NCBI RefSeq assembly: GCF_001412085.1
Contig: NZ_LKEV01000008.1
Location: 27,865 to 91,864 of the forward strand
Direction: 5' to 3'
From: Corynebacterium lowii
GTDB taxonomy: Bacteria; Actinomycetota; Actinomycetes; Mycobacteriales; Mycobacteriaceae
DNA length: 64,000 nucleotides
How positions within the stretch are numbered: position 1 is the first letter of the stretch; every line of letters begins with the position of its first letter. The position numbers and the translations under genes were made by a program. Positions 53,986 to 63,031 of this stretch are shown one piece after another. The notes beneath the pieces are model-generated. The model ran no database searches. It worked only from the letters and a program-made list of their open reading frames with translations, and was not told where the DNA came from.

Positions 53986-54194
53986 TCCGCCACCTCTATC
54001 TTCAAACCCAGCACGGCCAGCACCGTGAGCACGGCCTTGAGTCCGGGAGTGCCCGTTCCCTTTTCGATCTCCCGCACGGTGCGGTCGGAAAGACCGGCGA
54101 GTTCGGCTAGTTGCTGCTGAGTGAGCAGGTATTCCTTGCGCGCGGTGCGCACGGCGGCCCCGATCTCCTGGGCACTGGTGGATATATCGAGCAT
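53982..54194 (-). CDS. hipB: HipB-family antitoxin, XRE-type DNA-binding protein
   Basis: A 70-residue helix-turn-helix protein: IGAAVRTARKEYLLTQQQLAELAGLSDRTVREIEKG spans the DNA-binding fold. It should bind HipA and repress the operon. It precedes hipA with a four-base overlap. A 16-bp inverted repeat lies only five bases upstream of its ATG, and two more lie at 61-bp steps beyond. Confidence 0.92.
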   Translation of the reverse strand: MLDISTSAQEIGAAVRTARKEYLLTQQQLAELAGLSDRTVREIEKGTGTPGLKAVLTVLAVLGLKIEVAE

Positions 54195-54198
54195 GATT

Positions 54199-54214
54199 CG
54201 GAGGAATCCTTCCG
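54199..54214. promoter_or_regulatory. HipB operator candidate O1
   Basis: CGGAGGAATCCTTCCG, an inverted repeat with arms CGGA(A) and TTCCG. It is adjacent to the hipB start and covers the ribosome-binding region. Confidence 0.65.
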
Positions 54215-54259
54215 AAAAGAGGTATTTTGCCTCCGAGAATACCCCGCCGAGAGGCCAAA

Positions 54260-54275
54260 CGGAAGAATTATTCCG
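54260..54275. promoter_or_regulatory. HipB operator candidate O2
   Basis: CGGAAGAATTATTCCG, exactly 61 bases from O1. Arms CGGAA and TTCCG are perfect; the centre differs from O1 and O3 at two positions. Confidence 0.65.
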
Positions 54276-54320
54276 AAACCGCCCTCAAAGGCGCCCCACA
54301 CACCCCTCAAAGCCCCAAAA

Positions 54321-54336
54321 CGGAAGAATCCTTCCG
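54321..54336. promoter_or_regulatory. HipB operator candidate O3
   Basis: CGGAAGAATCCTTCCG, exactly 61 bases from O2, ending 15 bases before the hmuV stop codon. It matches O1 at all but one position. Confidence 0.6.
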
Positions 54337-54350
54337 CTAGGGCTTGAACG

Positions 54351-55142
54351 CTAGGGTTTCGCCGGGAACTCCACCCGCGCCGCCCTCTGCGGGCGAATCC
54401 ACAGGCCACCCTCGGGGCTCTCCCCCACCGCCACCGGCCACTGATATACCTCGCTCAGGCGCGGGGCGGTGCACACCTCGGCGGGGCTGCCCACCGCCAC
54501 CAATTCCCCGGCGCACAATAGCGCCACGCGGTCGCATACCCGCGTGGCCGCCGCCAGGTCGTGCAGCACCACGATCACGCCGATGCCGGTATCGGCCAGG
54601 TGCCGCGCCAAAAGCAGGGCGTGTTCCTGGTGGCCCAGGTCCATCGCCGCCGTGGGTTCGTCGAGAAGCACGCAGCGCGCCTCCTGGGCCAGCACACGGG
54701 CCAGGGCCACCCGCGCGCGTTCCCCGCCGGAAAGGGTGGTGACCTCCCGATCTTCTAGGTGGCGCACCTGCACCGTGTCCAGGGCATAATCCACCATCGC
54801 GGCGTCGCGCTGGGTATCGCGCGGCCAAGGTGTGCGCCCCAGGGCCACCACATCGCGCACCAGGTGGGCGAAGGAAACCGTGGTGTCCTGCGTCATCACC
54901 GCCCGCAGGCGCGCGGCCTCGCGGGGGCGATACTCGGCATGGGGTTTGCCGTCCAAGAGCACCGTTCCCGCCGCCGGCGAAAGATCCCCGGCCAGCGCCG
55001 CCAGCAGCGTGGACTTTCCCGCCCCGTTGGGGCCGATGAGCCCCAGTACCTCGCCGGGGCGAACGCCCACGGAGACGTCGTGAAGCAACTCGCGCTCGCG
55101 CACCCGCACGCTGAGGTTGCGGGCCTCTAGCAGATAACTCAT
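54351..55142 (-). CDS. hmuV: Haemin ABC transporter ATP-binding protein
   Basis: A 263-residue ATPase that powers haem import. It has Walker A GPNGAGKSTLL near residue 40, signature LSGGERAR, Walker B CVLLDEPTAAMD and VLHDLAAAT. I chose ATG 55142, which overlaps the permease stop in an ATGA; the longer frame to 55577 lies over the permease. It is the last gene of the htaA-hmuT-hmuU-hmuV operon. Confidence 0.93.
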   Translation of the reverse strand: MSYLLEARNLSVRVRERELLHDVSVGVRPGEVLGLIGPNGAGKSTLLAALAGDLSPAAGTVLLDGKPHAEYRPREAARLRAVMTQDTTVSFAHLVRDVVALGRTPWPRDTQRDAAMVDYALDTVQVRHLEDREVTTLSGGERARVALARVLAQEARCVLLDEPTAAMDLGHQEHALLLARHLADTGIGVIVVLHDLAAATRVCDRVALLCAGELVAVGSPAEVCTAPRLSEVYQWPVAVGESPEGGLWIRPQRAARVEFPAKP

Positions 55143-56230
55143 GCGTGGCCTCCCCGGCGCAGGCTGCGGCGCAGCAGAATAAAGAAGGTAGGCCCGCCCA
55201 CGAGGGCGGTAAAGACACCGATGGGGAGGTCCGCGAAGGGAATGAGGGTGCGCGCGGCAAGGTCGGAGAGGGTGACCAGTACCCCGCCGCCCAGGCAGGA
55301 TAGGGCCATGAGCCACCCGTGAGAGGGGCCGATGGCCTGGCGCAGAATGTGCGGGACGATGAGTCCCACGAAGCCGATCACCCCGGCGAAGGCCACCGCG
55401 AGTGCCGCCAGCGCCGTCGAGAGCCCCACGATGAGCAGGCGGCTCAGCCCCACGTTGAGGCCCACGTGCGCGGCGGCGCGCTCGCCCAGGCTGAGCACGT
55501 CCAGGCGCGGGGCGATCAGGCAGGCCGCCGCCGCGCACACCACGATGGGCAGGGCCACGGTGGCTACCTGCTGCCACAGCGCCCCGTTAAGCGAACCCAT
55601 CTGCCAGAAAATGATCTGCTCGCGCGCCGAGGTGGGTGCCAGGAAGATCAACACGGAGATCACGGCCCCTGCCACGGCATTGACGGCAATGCCGGTGAGA
55701 ATGAGCGTGACCACCCGCACCTGCCCGTCAAAGGAGGCCAAGCGGTAGACCGCCGCCGCGGTAATGAGCCCGGTGATAAAGGCCAGGATGGGAATGGTGG
55801 CCATGCCCGCGAAGTTCAGACCAAAGACGATACCTGCGGCCGCGCCCACCCCCGCCCCGGAGGTCACGCCGATCACGGAGGGTTCCGCCAGGGGATTACC
55901 AAAAAGCCCCTGGAGCAGGGTACCCGCCACGGCCAGGGCCGCGCCCACCAGCAGGCCCAGCACAATGCGGGGCAGGCGAATCTGCCAGATCACGCTCGTG
56001 GCTATCTCCTGCCCGCCGGGGCCTGCCCGCAGCGCCGAAACCACCTCGGATGGGGAGAGGCTGAACTGCCCCAGCACGAGGTTCGCAGCCAGGGAGACCA
56101 GCAGGGCCGCGAGGAGCACGCCCAAGGTGATAAGGCGCGCCCGTCCGCGCCGTTCCAGGGCGGAGGGTTGCTCCACGGCCGAGGGTTCGGCTATCGACGC
56201 CCCCGCTGTATCGGTGGTGCCCTCCCTCAC
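55139..56230 (-). CDS. hmuU: Haemin ABC transporter permease
   Basis: A 363-residue FecCD-type permease with GTLLQGLFGNPLAEPSVIGVTSGAG and VAFAGVIGFVGLIVPHILRQ and about ten hydrophobic segments. The N-terminal 35 residues are polar and cytoplasmic. It overlaps hmuT and hmuV by four bases each, showing a tightly coupled operon that brings haem from HmuT into the cell. Confidence 0.93.
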   Translation of the reverse strand: MREGTTDTAGASIAEPSAVEQPSALERRGRARLITLGVLLAALLVSLAANLVLGQFSLSPSEVVSALRAGPGGQEIATSVIWQIRLPRIVLGLLVGAALAVAGTLLQGLFGNPLAEPSVIGVTSGAGVGAAAGIVFGLNFAGMATIPILAFITGLITAAAVYRLASFDGQVRVVTLILTGIAVNAVAGAVISVLIFLAPTSAREQIIFWQMGSLNGALWQQVATVALPIVVCAAAACLIAPRLDVLSLGERAAAHVGLNVGLSRLLIVGLSTALAALAVAFAGVIGFVGLIVPHILRQAIGPSHGWLMALSCLGGGVLVTLSDLAARTLIPFADLPIGVFTALVGGPTFFILLRRSLRRGGHA

Positions 56231-57309
56231 TGGCTATCACCCAGGTACACGGCCTTGGCCGCGCGCACCAGGGAGAGCCCGGCCTGCGGGCCCATCGAGA
56301 TCGCCTCGGAATCGGGGAGGGACACAATGCGGCGGTTCTTTCCCGCCTCCGTCTGGCTCACGCCGGGGCGGGCCAGCAGGCCCTCGATTCCGCCCGCCGA
56401 TTCCAGGCCCTTTTCCATCACCACGATCACTTCGGGGTTGAGTTCCGCCAGGGATTCCGCGTTGGCGGGCTTGACGTCCACAATCCCGGCCTCGCTGGCC
56501 ACATCGCGCCCGCCCAGGGCCTTAATCATGTTATCCGCGCCGCTGCCCTCGCCCAGGATGAAGAACACCCCACCATCGCCGCGCATATAGAGGTAGGCCA
56601 TGCGCAGGCGCTCCTCGCCGTAGGGGGCGAGGTCGTTTACCTCGGTGCTGGCCTGCTCCATCTGGGAGCGGCTGCGCTCACCCAGGGTCTTGCCCTCCTC
56701 GCGCACGCCGAGCGCCCCGGCCACCAGGGTTACGTCATCTTCCAGGGAGTCCTGGGTGCGGCGAGGATCGAGCACGGCCACGGGGACACCGGCGTCGCGC
56801 AGCTGCTGAATCACCTCGGGTGGCCCCACGGAATCATCCACCAGCACCACGGTGGGGCGCAGCTGCAAGATGGCCTCGGCGTTGAGGCTGTGGCCGCTTT
56901 CCGTCACCACGGGCAGATCTGCCAGGGCGGGCTCCTCGGAAGAAACCGTGCGGCCCACGAGGTTATCGCCCAGGCCCAGCCCGCTCACGGTGCGCGAAAG
57001 CGTGCCGTAGAGGTCCAGGGCCAGAATCCTCGATACGTCGGTGACCTCCACAGTGGTGCCCGTGGCGTCGCTAAAGCTCACCGGCAATTGCGGGGAGGGA
57101 GAATCGGTCACCGGCTCGATGTCCCCCACCGGCTGTGCGGAGGAAGGCCCGGTGAGTTCGTGCGGGTTCAGCGCCTCGCTGCGCGGGGGCAGTTGCTCTA
57201 CCTGGTTGGTGGCGTTTACCTCCTGCCCATTGTTGGTGGCGGTGCTACAGGCTCCTAACGTGAGGGTGAGGGCCGTGACCAGGGCAATCAGGATTTTCTT
57301 GTTATTCAT
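56227..57309 (-). CDS. hmuT: Haemin-binding lipoprotein
   Basis: A 360-residue substrate-binding protein anchored by a lipobox: MNNKKILIALVTALTLTLGAC with the cysteine at residue 21. The mature part has DVSRILALDLYGTLSRTVSGLGLGDNLVG, EAILQLRPTVVLVDDSVGPP and GDGGVFFILGEGSGADNMIKALGG, in line with the HmuT/ChtT haem-binding family. It receives haem from HtaA and feeds HmuUV. It overlaps htaA by eight bases. Confidence 0.93.
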   Translation of the reverse strand: MNNKKILIALVTALTLTLGACSTATNNGQEVNATNQVEQLPPRSEALNPHELTGPSSAQPVGDIEPVTDSPSPQLPVSFSDATGTTVEVTDVSRILALDLYGTLSRTVSGLGLGDNLVGRTVSSEEPALADLPVVTESGHSLNAEAILQLRPTVVLVDDSVGPPEVIQQLRDAGVPVAVLDPRRTQDSLEDDVTLVAGALGVREEGKTLGERSRSQMEQASTEVNDLAPYGEERLRMAYLYMRGDGGVFFILGEGSGADNMIKALGGRDVASEAGIVDVKPANAESLAELNPEVIVVMEKGLESAGGIEGLLARPGVSQTEAGKNRRIVSLPDSEAISMGPQAGLSLVRAAKAVYLGDSQ

Positions 57310-59800
57310 CGTTTGCCTCCACCTTCTTCGTCGCGCGGGTTCCCATGAAGAGGTACACGCCCAGGCCCACCAGGCCCAGGAACACCACCGCCAGCGAGGG
57401 CGGGGTCATGGGGTTTTCCGCCAGCGCCATCGCCACGCTGCGCGGCTGCTCCTGTTCGCTATCGAGCAGGCTGGTGCGCGAGCCGGTTCCCTGGTTATTC
57501 ATCTCCACCGGGGTCTCGGCCTCCGTGGTGGGGGCCTCGGTCTCCTTGCTCAGCTTGGCAATCTCTTCCTTGGAGAGGGTCTTGGCACCCGCTCCGGCGC
57601 TGCTCGCGGCCTCCGCCCCGGTCACGGCCCCACAATCGGCGCTGCCGGACAGCGCCGCTTTGAAGCTCACGGGGGCCATCTCCGTACCGGCGGGGTAGAA
57701 GTTCCCCAAGGCCTGAGCACCGGCGGCCGTCAGCGAGGCGGCGGCGGTGCCGTCCAGGACGTCGCCATTCACGGAGGTATTCACGGCGAGGTCGGCCACG
57801 GCGATGCGGCCGTAATCCACGGGATTGCCCTCGGTATCATTCGAGGTCACCTGGGCAACCAGGGTGCCCGCCCCACCCTCAAACTGCACCTCGGGGTTGG
57901 CAATGGTGGTATTGAGCACCCCATCGTGGCCGTAGAACGTCACCGCGCCGCCGTGGCTGATCGTGCCGCGCCCGGCGGTGGTATCCACCGCGCCGCTATT
58001 GCCGCTAAACACAAAGGCCCCGCCCGATTCCTCCGCGCCGCTGAGCCGCCAGCCGCCATGCGCGATGGGGCCGCGCACATAGGTGCGGAAGGAATCCTTC
58101 ACGCCCCAGCCCAGGCGGGCATCGGATACAGCCTTGGTGGCCTCGGCGTTGCAGGTATTGCTTGCCGACGCCGCCCCAGAGTTCCCCGTCCCCGCGTTTG
58201 GCGCGGCGGGGCTCGCCTTGCTGGCCATGCCGGTGTTGCTGGCGCCGGGTGCGCCCACATTGAGGGCCGGGGCGGCGTCGTTCTGCGAGCCCTGTGATCC
58301 CTGGGTGCCCTGGGCGGTTCCGGTGTCTTGGGCGGCGCCATTGCTGGCGGGGCTGCTGGGCTGGTACTGGCTGAGGTCGGTGGCGCAGCCCTCCGCCCCG
58401 CTTGCCTTCACAGTCACGTCCAGGGGATCGGCCTGGTTATTGCCCTCGCCGTAGTTGCCACCAAAGGCACGGTTGCCCTCGGCGGTGATGTAGCCGCTGC
58501 CGTGCAGGCGCACCTCCCCGGAGGCCAGGGCTTGCTCCGTGATCGGGGTATCCAGGGTGAACTCCGCAATCGCGGTCTGGGTGCCGGTTTCCTGGCCGGT
58601 GACCTTGGCATCGGCGGTGGGACGATTGACGGTATTGGAGCTAAAGTCCGCGATGATCTGGGCCTGGTTGCCGCGCACCTTCACGCTCATATTGCTCAGT
58701 TCGATGCTGAGCAGACCCAGGTGGCCGTGGAGTTTCACGGTTCCGGCCAGCGGTATATCCGCGCCCTCGGCGGTGACTGTGGCGCTGCCCTGCGGGGAGG
58801 TCCACAGGAATTGGCCGTCCGCTCCGCCCTGGGAGCCCTGGTACTCCACGCCGTCGAGGTCCCAGCCGCCGAGCGCGATGGGGCCGGTGAGGTAATTGCG
58901 GAAGGACTGCTTGATACCCCAGCCCGCCGACGCCGCCGTGACCTGGGAGCACTGCGCGGATTGCGGGGCTTGTTGTGCGGGCTGCGAGGCAGCCGGAGCC
59001 GCAGTGGGCTCAGCACTTGGCGACGTCGCGGGGGTGAACTCCCCCGGCGTGGACGCTCCCGGTGCCGATTCCCCCGGTGCCTGGGCGATCTGTGCCCCCG
59101 CGTCCACCTGCCCGCACGCGCCTTGGCCTGCGGCGGTGCTCAATTGCAGGATCATGGGATCGCCCTGGTTATTCCCCTCCCCGTAGTTTCCACCGAGGGC
59201 CTGATTAGCCTCCTCCGTGAGGCGAGTGGCGGCGGTTATCAGAGCGTTGCCCTGCTCGTCGAGGGACTGGGAAAGCGGCTTATCCAGGTCGAGTACGGCC
59301 AGAGGCACGCGCTCCCCGCTGCCGCCACCCAGACCCAGCACGCTGGAAAGCAGTTCGGGGGAATCGCTGCCCATGCGCCCAAGAATCTGCCCCTGGTTGC
59401 CGCGAATCTGCACCTCTAGATCGCTCATGGTGATGCTGAGTGCACCAAAATGTCCGCTCATACGCACGGAGCCGAGCAGCGGAATATCGGCGTTATCCCC
59501 CTCAATGGCGGCTGCCGAGGGATCGGCCGCAAAGCGGAAGGCACCGCCCTCCCCCTTTTCTTCCCCGTGGAACTCCGCGCCATCGAGCTCCCAGGAGCCC
59601 ATAGCGATAGGGCCGGTGAGGTAATTGCGGAAGGATTGCTTGATACCCCAATCCATATGGCCGGCGTTGAGCGTGCGACATTGCTCCGCGTGTGCCACGG
59701 AGGTCATGGCGGGCGGCCCCGTTACCGGTGCTGTCACGAGGGTGAGTCCGGCGACGGCCATCGAAGCCGCCATGATCTTCCAAGGCGATGCGGAGCGCAT
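57302..59800 (-). CDS. htaA: Surface haem-binding protein HtaA with three HtaA (CR) domains
   Basis: An 832-residue exported protein. The signal peptide ends near AHAEQC. Three HtaA domains begin near residues 46, 290 and 570: each starts with W-G-(I/V)-K-x-S-F-R-x-Y and has a G-P-I-A-x-G-x-W stretch. Ala/Ser/Pro-rich linkers separate them. A C-terminal membrane span (VVFLGLVGLGVYLFMG) and a basic tail anchor it. Two CR domains are usual in the C. diphtheriae protein, so this form is longer. It is the first gene of the haemin operon, with a candidate iron box upstream. Confidence 0.94.
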   Translation of the reverse strand: MRSASPWKIMAASMAVAGLTLVTAPVTGPPAMTSVAHAEQCRTLNAGHMDWGIKQSFRNYLTGPIAMGSWELDGAEFHGEEKGEGGAFRFAADPSAAAIEGDNADIPLLGSVRMSGHFGALSITMSDLEVQIRGNQGQILGRMGSDSPELLSSVLGLGGGSGERVPLAVLDLDKPLSQSLDEQGNALITAATRLTEEANQALGGNYGEGNNQGDPMILQLSTAAGQGACGQVDAGAQIAQAPGESAPGASTPGEFTPATSPSAEPTAAPAASQPAQQAPQSAQCSQVTAASAGWGIKQSFRNYLTGPIALGGWDLDGVEYQGSQGGADGQFLWTSPQGSATVTAEGADIPLAGTVKLHGHLGLLSIELSNMSVKVRGNQAQIIADFSSNTVNRPTADAKVTGQETGTQTAIAEFTLDTPITEQALASGEVRLHGSGYITAEGNRAFGGNYGEGNNQADPLDVTVKASGAEGCATDLSQYQPSSPASNGAAQDTGTAQGTQGSQGSQNDAAPALNVGAPGASNTGMASKASPAAPNAGTGNSGAASASNTCNAEATKAVSDARLGWGVKDSFRTYVRGPIAHGGWRLSGAEESGGAFVFSGNSGAVDTTAGRGTISHGGAVTFYGHDGVLNTTIANPEVQFEGGAGTLVAQVTSNDTEGNPVDYGRIAVADLAVNTSVNGDVLDGTAAASLTAAGAQALGNFYPAGTEMAPVSFKAALSGSADCGAVTGAEAASSAGAGAKTLSKEEIAKLSKETEAPTTEAETPVEMNNQGTGSRTSLLDSEQEQPRSVAMALAENPMTPPSLAVVFLGLVGLGVYLFMGTRATKKVEANDE

Positions 59801-59855
59801 ACGGGGTTCCTCTCAGCGAAAAATACGCGACCTCATATCTTAAGGGAGGCCTTAG

Positions 59856-59874
59856 TAAGGGAACACTACCCTGA
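59856..59874 (-). promoter_or_regulatory. Possible DtxR-like iron box before htaA
   Basis: TAAGGGAACACTACCCTGA matches the DtxR consensus at about 13 of 19 positions by eye. It sits 56 bases upstream of the htaA start. The known iron control of hta/hmu genes in corynebacteria supports it. Confidence 0.5.
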
Positions 59875-60035
59875 CCGGGATGTACTCGTAAACACCGTAT
59901 CCCGACAAAACTAAGATTATTGCCCCGGCGCTCCACCCAGGCGCTAACATCAATGAAGTCCCTAGCGATAACTCCTATAAGACTCATTGAGTCCACCCCG
60001 AGTTCCCGCCTCCCATATTTGCGAAAAGTACCTGT

Positions 60036-61484
60036 ATGCCACGCCGCTCTTCCCCTCGGACCCGCGTCTTCACACCCCTCACCTTGCTCTTTGCTTTGCT
60101 CTTTGGGGTGGTTAACGCGGCGATGTGGTTTCAGCGCCAATCCACGGATGACTGGGCCTCGCTCTGGATCGCCGGGGAGATGGTGGTGCGGGGTGATACG
60201 CACCTTCTCTATGACATCTGGGAGAAGGATTTTTCCCGCTGGACCGAGCGCGTCTGGGTCTCCTACATAGAGGACAACGATAACTACACCTTCCCCCACC
60301 CCTTCGTGCACATTCCCCTGGTGGCCTGGTTTACCTCCATCCTCACCAGGATTATGAGCTACGGCACCGCAGAGGTGATTCTCACCTTTGCCCAGGGCTT
60401 TTGCCTGGTGGTTTTGGTGGCCTCCTCCTATACCCTGTGGTTCAAAAAACCCATGAGGCTGCCCTACCTCGCCGCCGCCACCTTGTTACTGTGGCTCACC
60501 GCCGCCTTCCAACTCTCCTCCAATATCGGGCAGACCACCCCGCTCATCCTCGCCGCCATCGCCTATGGCCTGGCGATGGCCGCACACCGGCCCCGCATTT
60601 CCGGGATCGTGCTGGGCATTGCCGCCGCCATCAAGCTCACCCCGCTGAGCCTGATTCTCCCCTTGGGAATGTTCCGCTCCACCCGCCGCACCGCCTTCAT
60701 TACGGCGCTCACCGCCGCGATCATGGTGGGGCTTTCCTTCTTCCTCGGCGGCGCAGCGGTATTCCAGGAGTGGATGCACACCCTCGGCTGGCTCAATAGC
60801 CGCGGCATCGTGGATAAGGTGAATCAGAGCTTCGTCTCCGTGTTCTTGGAGCCCAGCGTGGATCGCACCGTGCAGCTGGGAAAGCGCACGGAGGATCTTT
60901 TCGTTCCCATCGTGGAGGATATTCCCACGTGGATCGCCGTTATTCCCCGCGTGGTCACGGTGCTGGGCCTCATCGGCGTGTGCTGGGCCGCCCTGCGTAA
61001 TCGCGCCCGCGCCTTTGAGATTCTTTCCGTGGGAGGCTTTACCGTGGCCACCCTCACCGCCAGCATCCTGTGGACGCACTACCTCATCATCGTGGCCCTG
61101 CCCATCATGGGCACCCTAGCCTTCACCCCGCGCCACCGAGCCAAGTACGTGTACCCGGCCCTGGCTTTATTTACCGCGCTTTTGCTGCCCCCCTTGGCCC
61201 AGGAATCTCCCTTCTATGTGCAATGGCTGGGGCTCGTCTCCCTGACCCTGCATCTCATTCTCTTCCTCCTGGTGGTGGGGGCGCCGCGCACCAGCAGACA
61301 GGCTGCCGAGCACACCACACCGCTGCGTTCCCACTCCCGCTTCCGCCCCCGGCGCGGCGGAAAGCCACGGCTGTCAAGGCGGCGTCGATCGCAGGGCGAT
61401 AGAAGCACCTACGACACCGCCTTGAGCCCCGATCCCGGCACCATCGCCGCGGATCAGCACCAATTGGAAAGGATCGTGCCCTAA
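60036..61484 (+). CDS. GT87-like (DUF2029) membrane glycosyltransferase, copy 1
   Basis: A 482-residue polytopic protein of the GT-C type, with an aspartate-bearing first loop (QRQSTDDWASLWIAGEMVVRGDTHLLYD) as in polyprenyl-phosphate-dependent mannosyl/arabinosyl transferases. About ten hydrophobic segments follow, then a basic, disordered tail rich in Arg and Ser. Such enzymes build lipoarabinomannan or related envelope glycans. It is directly followed by a paralogue with no gap (TAAATG). The substrate is unknown. Confidence 0.8.
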   Translation: MPRRSSPRTRVFTPLTLLFALLFGVVNAAMWFQRQSTDDWASLWIAGEMVVRGDTHLLYDIWEKDFSRWTERVWVSYIEDNDNYTFPHPFVHIPLVAWFTSILTRIMSYGTAEVILTFAQGFCLVVLVASSYTLWFKKPMRLPYLAAATLLLWLTAAFQLSSNIGQTTPLILAAIAYGLAMAAHRPRISGIVLGIAAAIKLTPLSLILPLGMFRSTRRTAFITALTAAIMVGLSFFLGGAAVFQEWMHTLGWLNSRGIVDKVNQSFVSVFLEPSVDRTVQLGKRTEDLFVPIVEDIPTWIAVIPRVVTVLGLIGVCWAALRNRARAFEILSVGGFTVATLTASILWTHYLIIVALPIMGTLAFTPRHRAKYVYPALALFTALLLPPLAQESPFYVQWLGLVSLTLHLILFLLVVGAPRTSRQAAEHTTPLRSHSRFRPRRGGKPRLSRRRRSQGDRSTYDTALSPDPGTIAADQHQLERIVP

Positions 61485-62945
61485 ATGCGTTCCCCCGCAG
61501 TATGGAACCCGGCCACGCTCCTCGTGGCCATTCTTTTTGGTGTTCTCAACGCCATCTTGTGGATTACCAAAAGCGATAGCAGCGATCTTTCTACCCTCTG
61601 GACGGCTGGCGAGCTCGTGCGTTCAGGCGATACGGCCCGCCTCTACGATTTTTCGGCTTACGACGGCCGCCCCTTCCTCTACCTTCCCTTCCTCGGCGCG
61701 CTCATGGCACCCATCACGGCGGTCATGTCCTTCGGCGTGGCGGAGTTCCTGCTCGCCGCCGCCCAGGGTTTCGCCCTGGTAGCCCTCGTGGCCTCTGCCT
61801 ATACCCTGTGGTTCCGGCATGCCATGCCGCTGATGTGGCTCATTCCCCTTTCCACTTTGTTGTGGTTCAGCGCGGCGTTCCAGGTAGCGGGTGCTCACGG
61901 TCAGATCAACCCCCTCGCCCTGGCAGCCGGAATCTGGGCGCTCACCGCGGCGCGCGATTACCCGGTGCGCGCGGGGGTCATACTCGGCGTTTCTTCCTCT
62001 TTTACGCTCACCCCCTTGGTTCTCGTGCTGCCCCTCCTGCTATGGCCCAGCACCCGGCTTTCGGCCGCGTGGGCGTCGGTAAGCGCCGGGGCGATGGTTG
62101 TGCTCTCCTCTCTTTTGACTGGGCTCGCCAGCGTGCGTGAATGGGTCTCCGCCCTGCGGCAGGTGATCGGTGGAGCGCTGGTGGACCGGGAAAATCATGC
62201 GCTCAGCTCCATCGTCATGGGGCACCGGGAGCCCCTGCCCAGCGGGACCACCGCCCACATTCTCACCGAAGTTCCCCTATGGGTGAATCTTTTGCCCGCC
62301 CTCATGGCCCTTCTCCTCGCCGCGGCTACCTGCTGGGCGGCGTGGGTTCACTCCCGCTACGCCTTGGAGATTCTGCTCGTGGGTTGGCTGTGCGCGGCTT
62401 ACCTCGCCTCCCCGCTGCTGTGGTCTCATTCCCTGCTCGTGCTGCTTCTGCCCGTCATGGGGATACTGGCGATGGCGCGCACGCAGCTCCACCAGGATGT
62501 TCTGTGGACCGCCGTGGTGTTTACCGCACCCCTGCTGTTTTGGCCGCTGGCCTCCACCACCAACTTCGATGGCCACGGCTGGGCTTCGCCGTGGGGAGAG
62601 TTGCTAGCAGCCGTGCTTATTCCCGTCATTTTCCTGGCGGGCGCCGTGTTCTCTGGTGCGTCCTCTTCTGTGCCCCCTTCTTCACGGCTCGGAGGGATGG
62701 GACGCGAGGCCCAGAGCGCCCCGCGTCCATCTGCCGAGGCCTTCGACCTGCACGAGTGGTACCGGAGCAACTATCGACGCTCCCGTGACTTGCTCCAGCA
62801 CCTCCCCCGCCCGCAACGCCCGGAGCCCTACGTGGGCCGCCATTCCGCCGCCCGCCGCAGCCGCGATACTGCTTCCCGCACCCAGGATTCCTATGCTCGG
62901 GATTCCTCTACCCCGGAAGAGCAGCCGAGTACTGAACAGGAATAA
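61485..62945 (+). CDS. GT87-like (DUF2029) membrane glycosyltransferase, copy 2
   Basis: A 486-residue paralogue of the preceding gene. The opening reads ILFGVLNAILWITKSDSSDLSTLWTAGELVRSGDTARLYDF, aligning with copy 1, and it has a similar hydrophobic profile and a basic Arg/Ser-rich tail. In the loop the motif is SDSSDL rather than TDDWA. The ATG follows the copy 1 stop with no intervening base, so translation is coupled. The pair is probably a gene duplication. Confidence 0.8.
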   Translation: MRSPAVWNPATLLVAILFGVLNAILWITKSDSSDLSTLWTAGELVRSGDTARLYDFSAYDGRPFLYLPFLGALMAPITAVMSFGVAEFLLAAAQGFALVALVASAYTLWFRHAMPLMWLIPLSTLLWFSAAFQVAGAHGQINPLALAAGIWALTAARDYPVRAGVILGVSSSFTLTPLVLVLPLLLWPSTRLSAAWASVSAGAMVVLSSLLTGLASVREWVSALRQVIGGALVDRENHALSSIVMGHREPLPSGTTAHILTEVPLWVNLLPALMALLLAAATCWAAWVHSRYALEILLVGWLCAAYLASPLLWSHSLLVLLLPVMGILAMARTQLHQDVLWTAVVFTAPLLFWPLASTTNFDGHGWASPWGELLAAVLIPVIFLAGAVFSGASSSVPPSSRLGGMGREAQSAPRPSAEAFDLHEWYRSNYRRSRDLLQHLPRPQRPEPYVGRHSAARRSRDTASRTQDSYARDSSTPEEQPSTEQE

Positions 62946-62965
62946 ACCTCACTCCTGAGTGGTTT
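62944..62965 (+). terminator. Hairpin after the glycosyltransferase pair
   Basis: AAACC-T-CACTC pairs with GAGTG-GTTT around a short loop, starting right at the stop codon, followed by ATAGTTGT. It could be a weak terminator. Confidence 0.5.
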
Positions 62966-63031
62966 ATAGTTGTGGACATATCACCGCGCTTGAGGCATAC
63001 CCCTGGGCGCGCCCTTAATGAAAGGACACTC

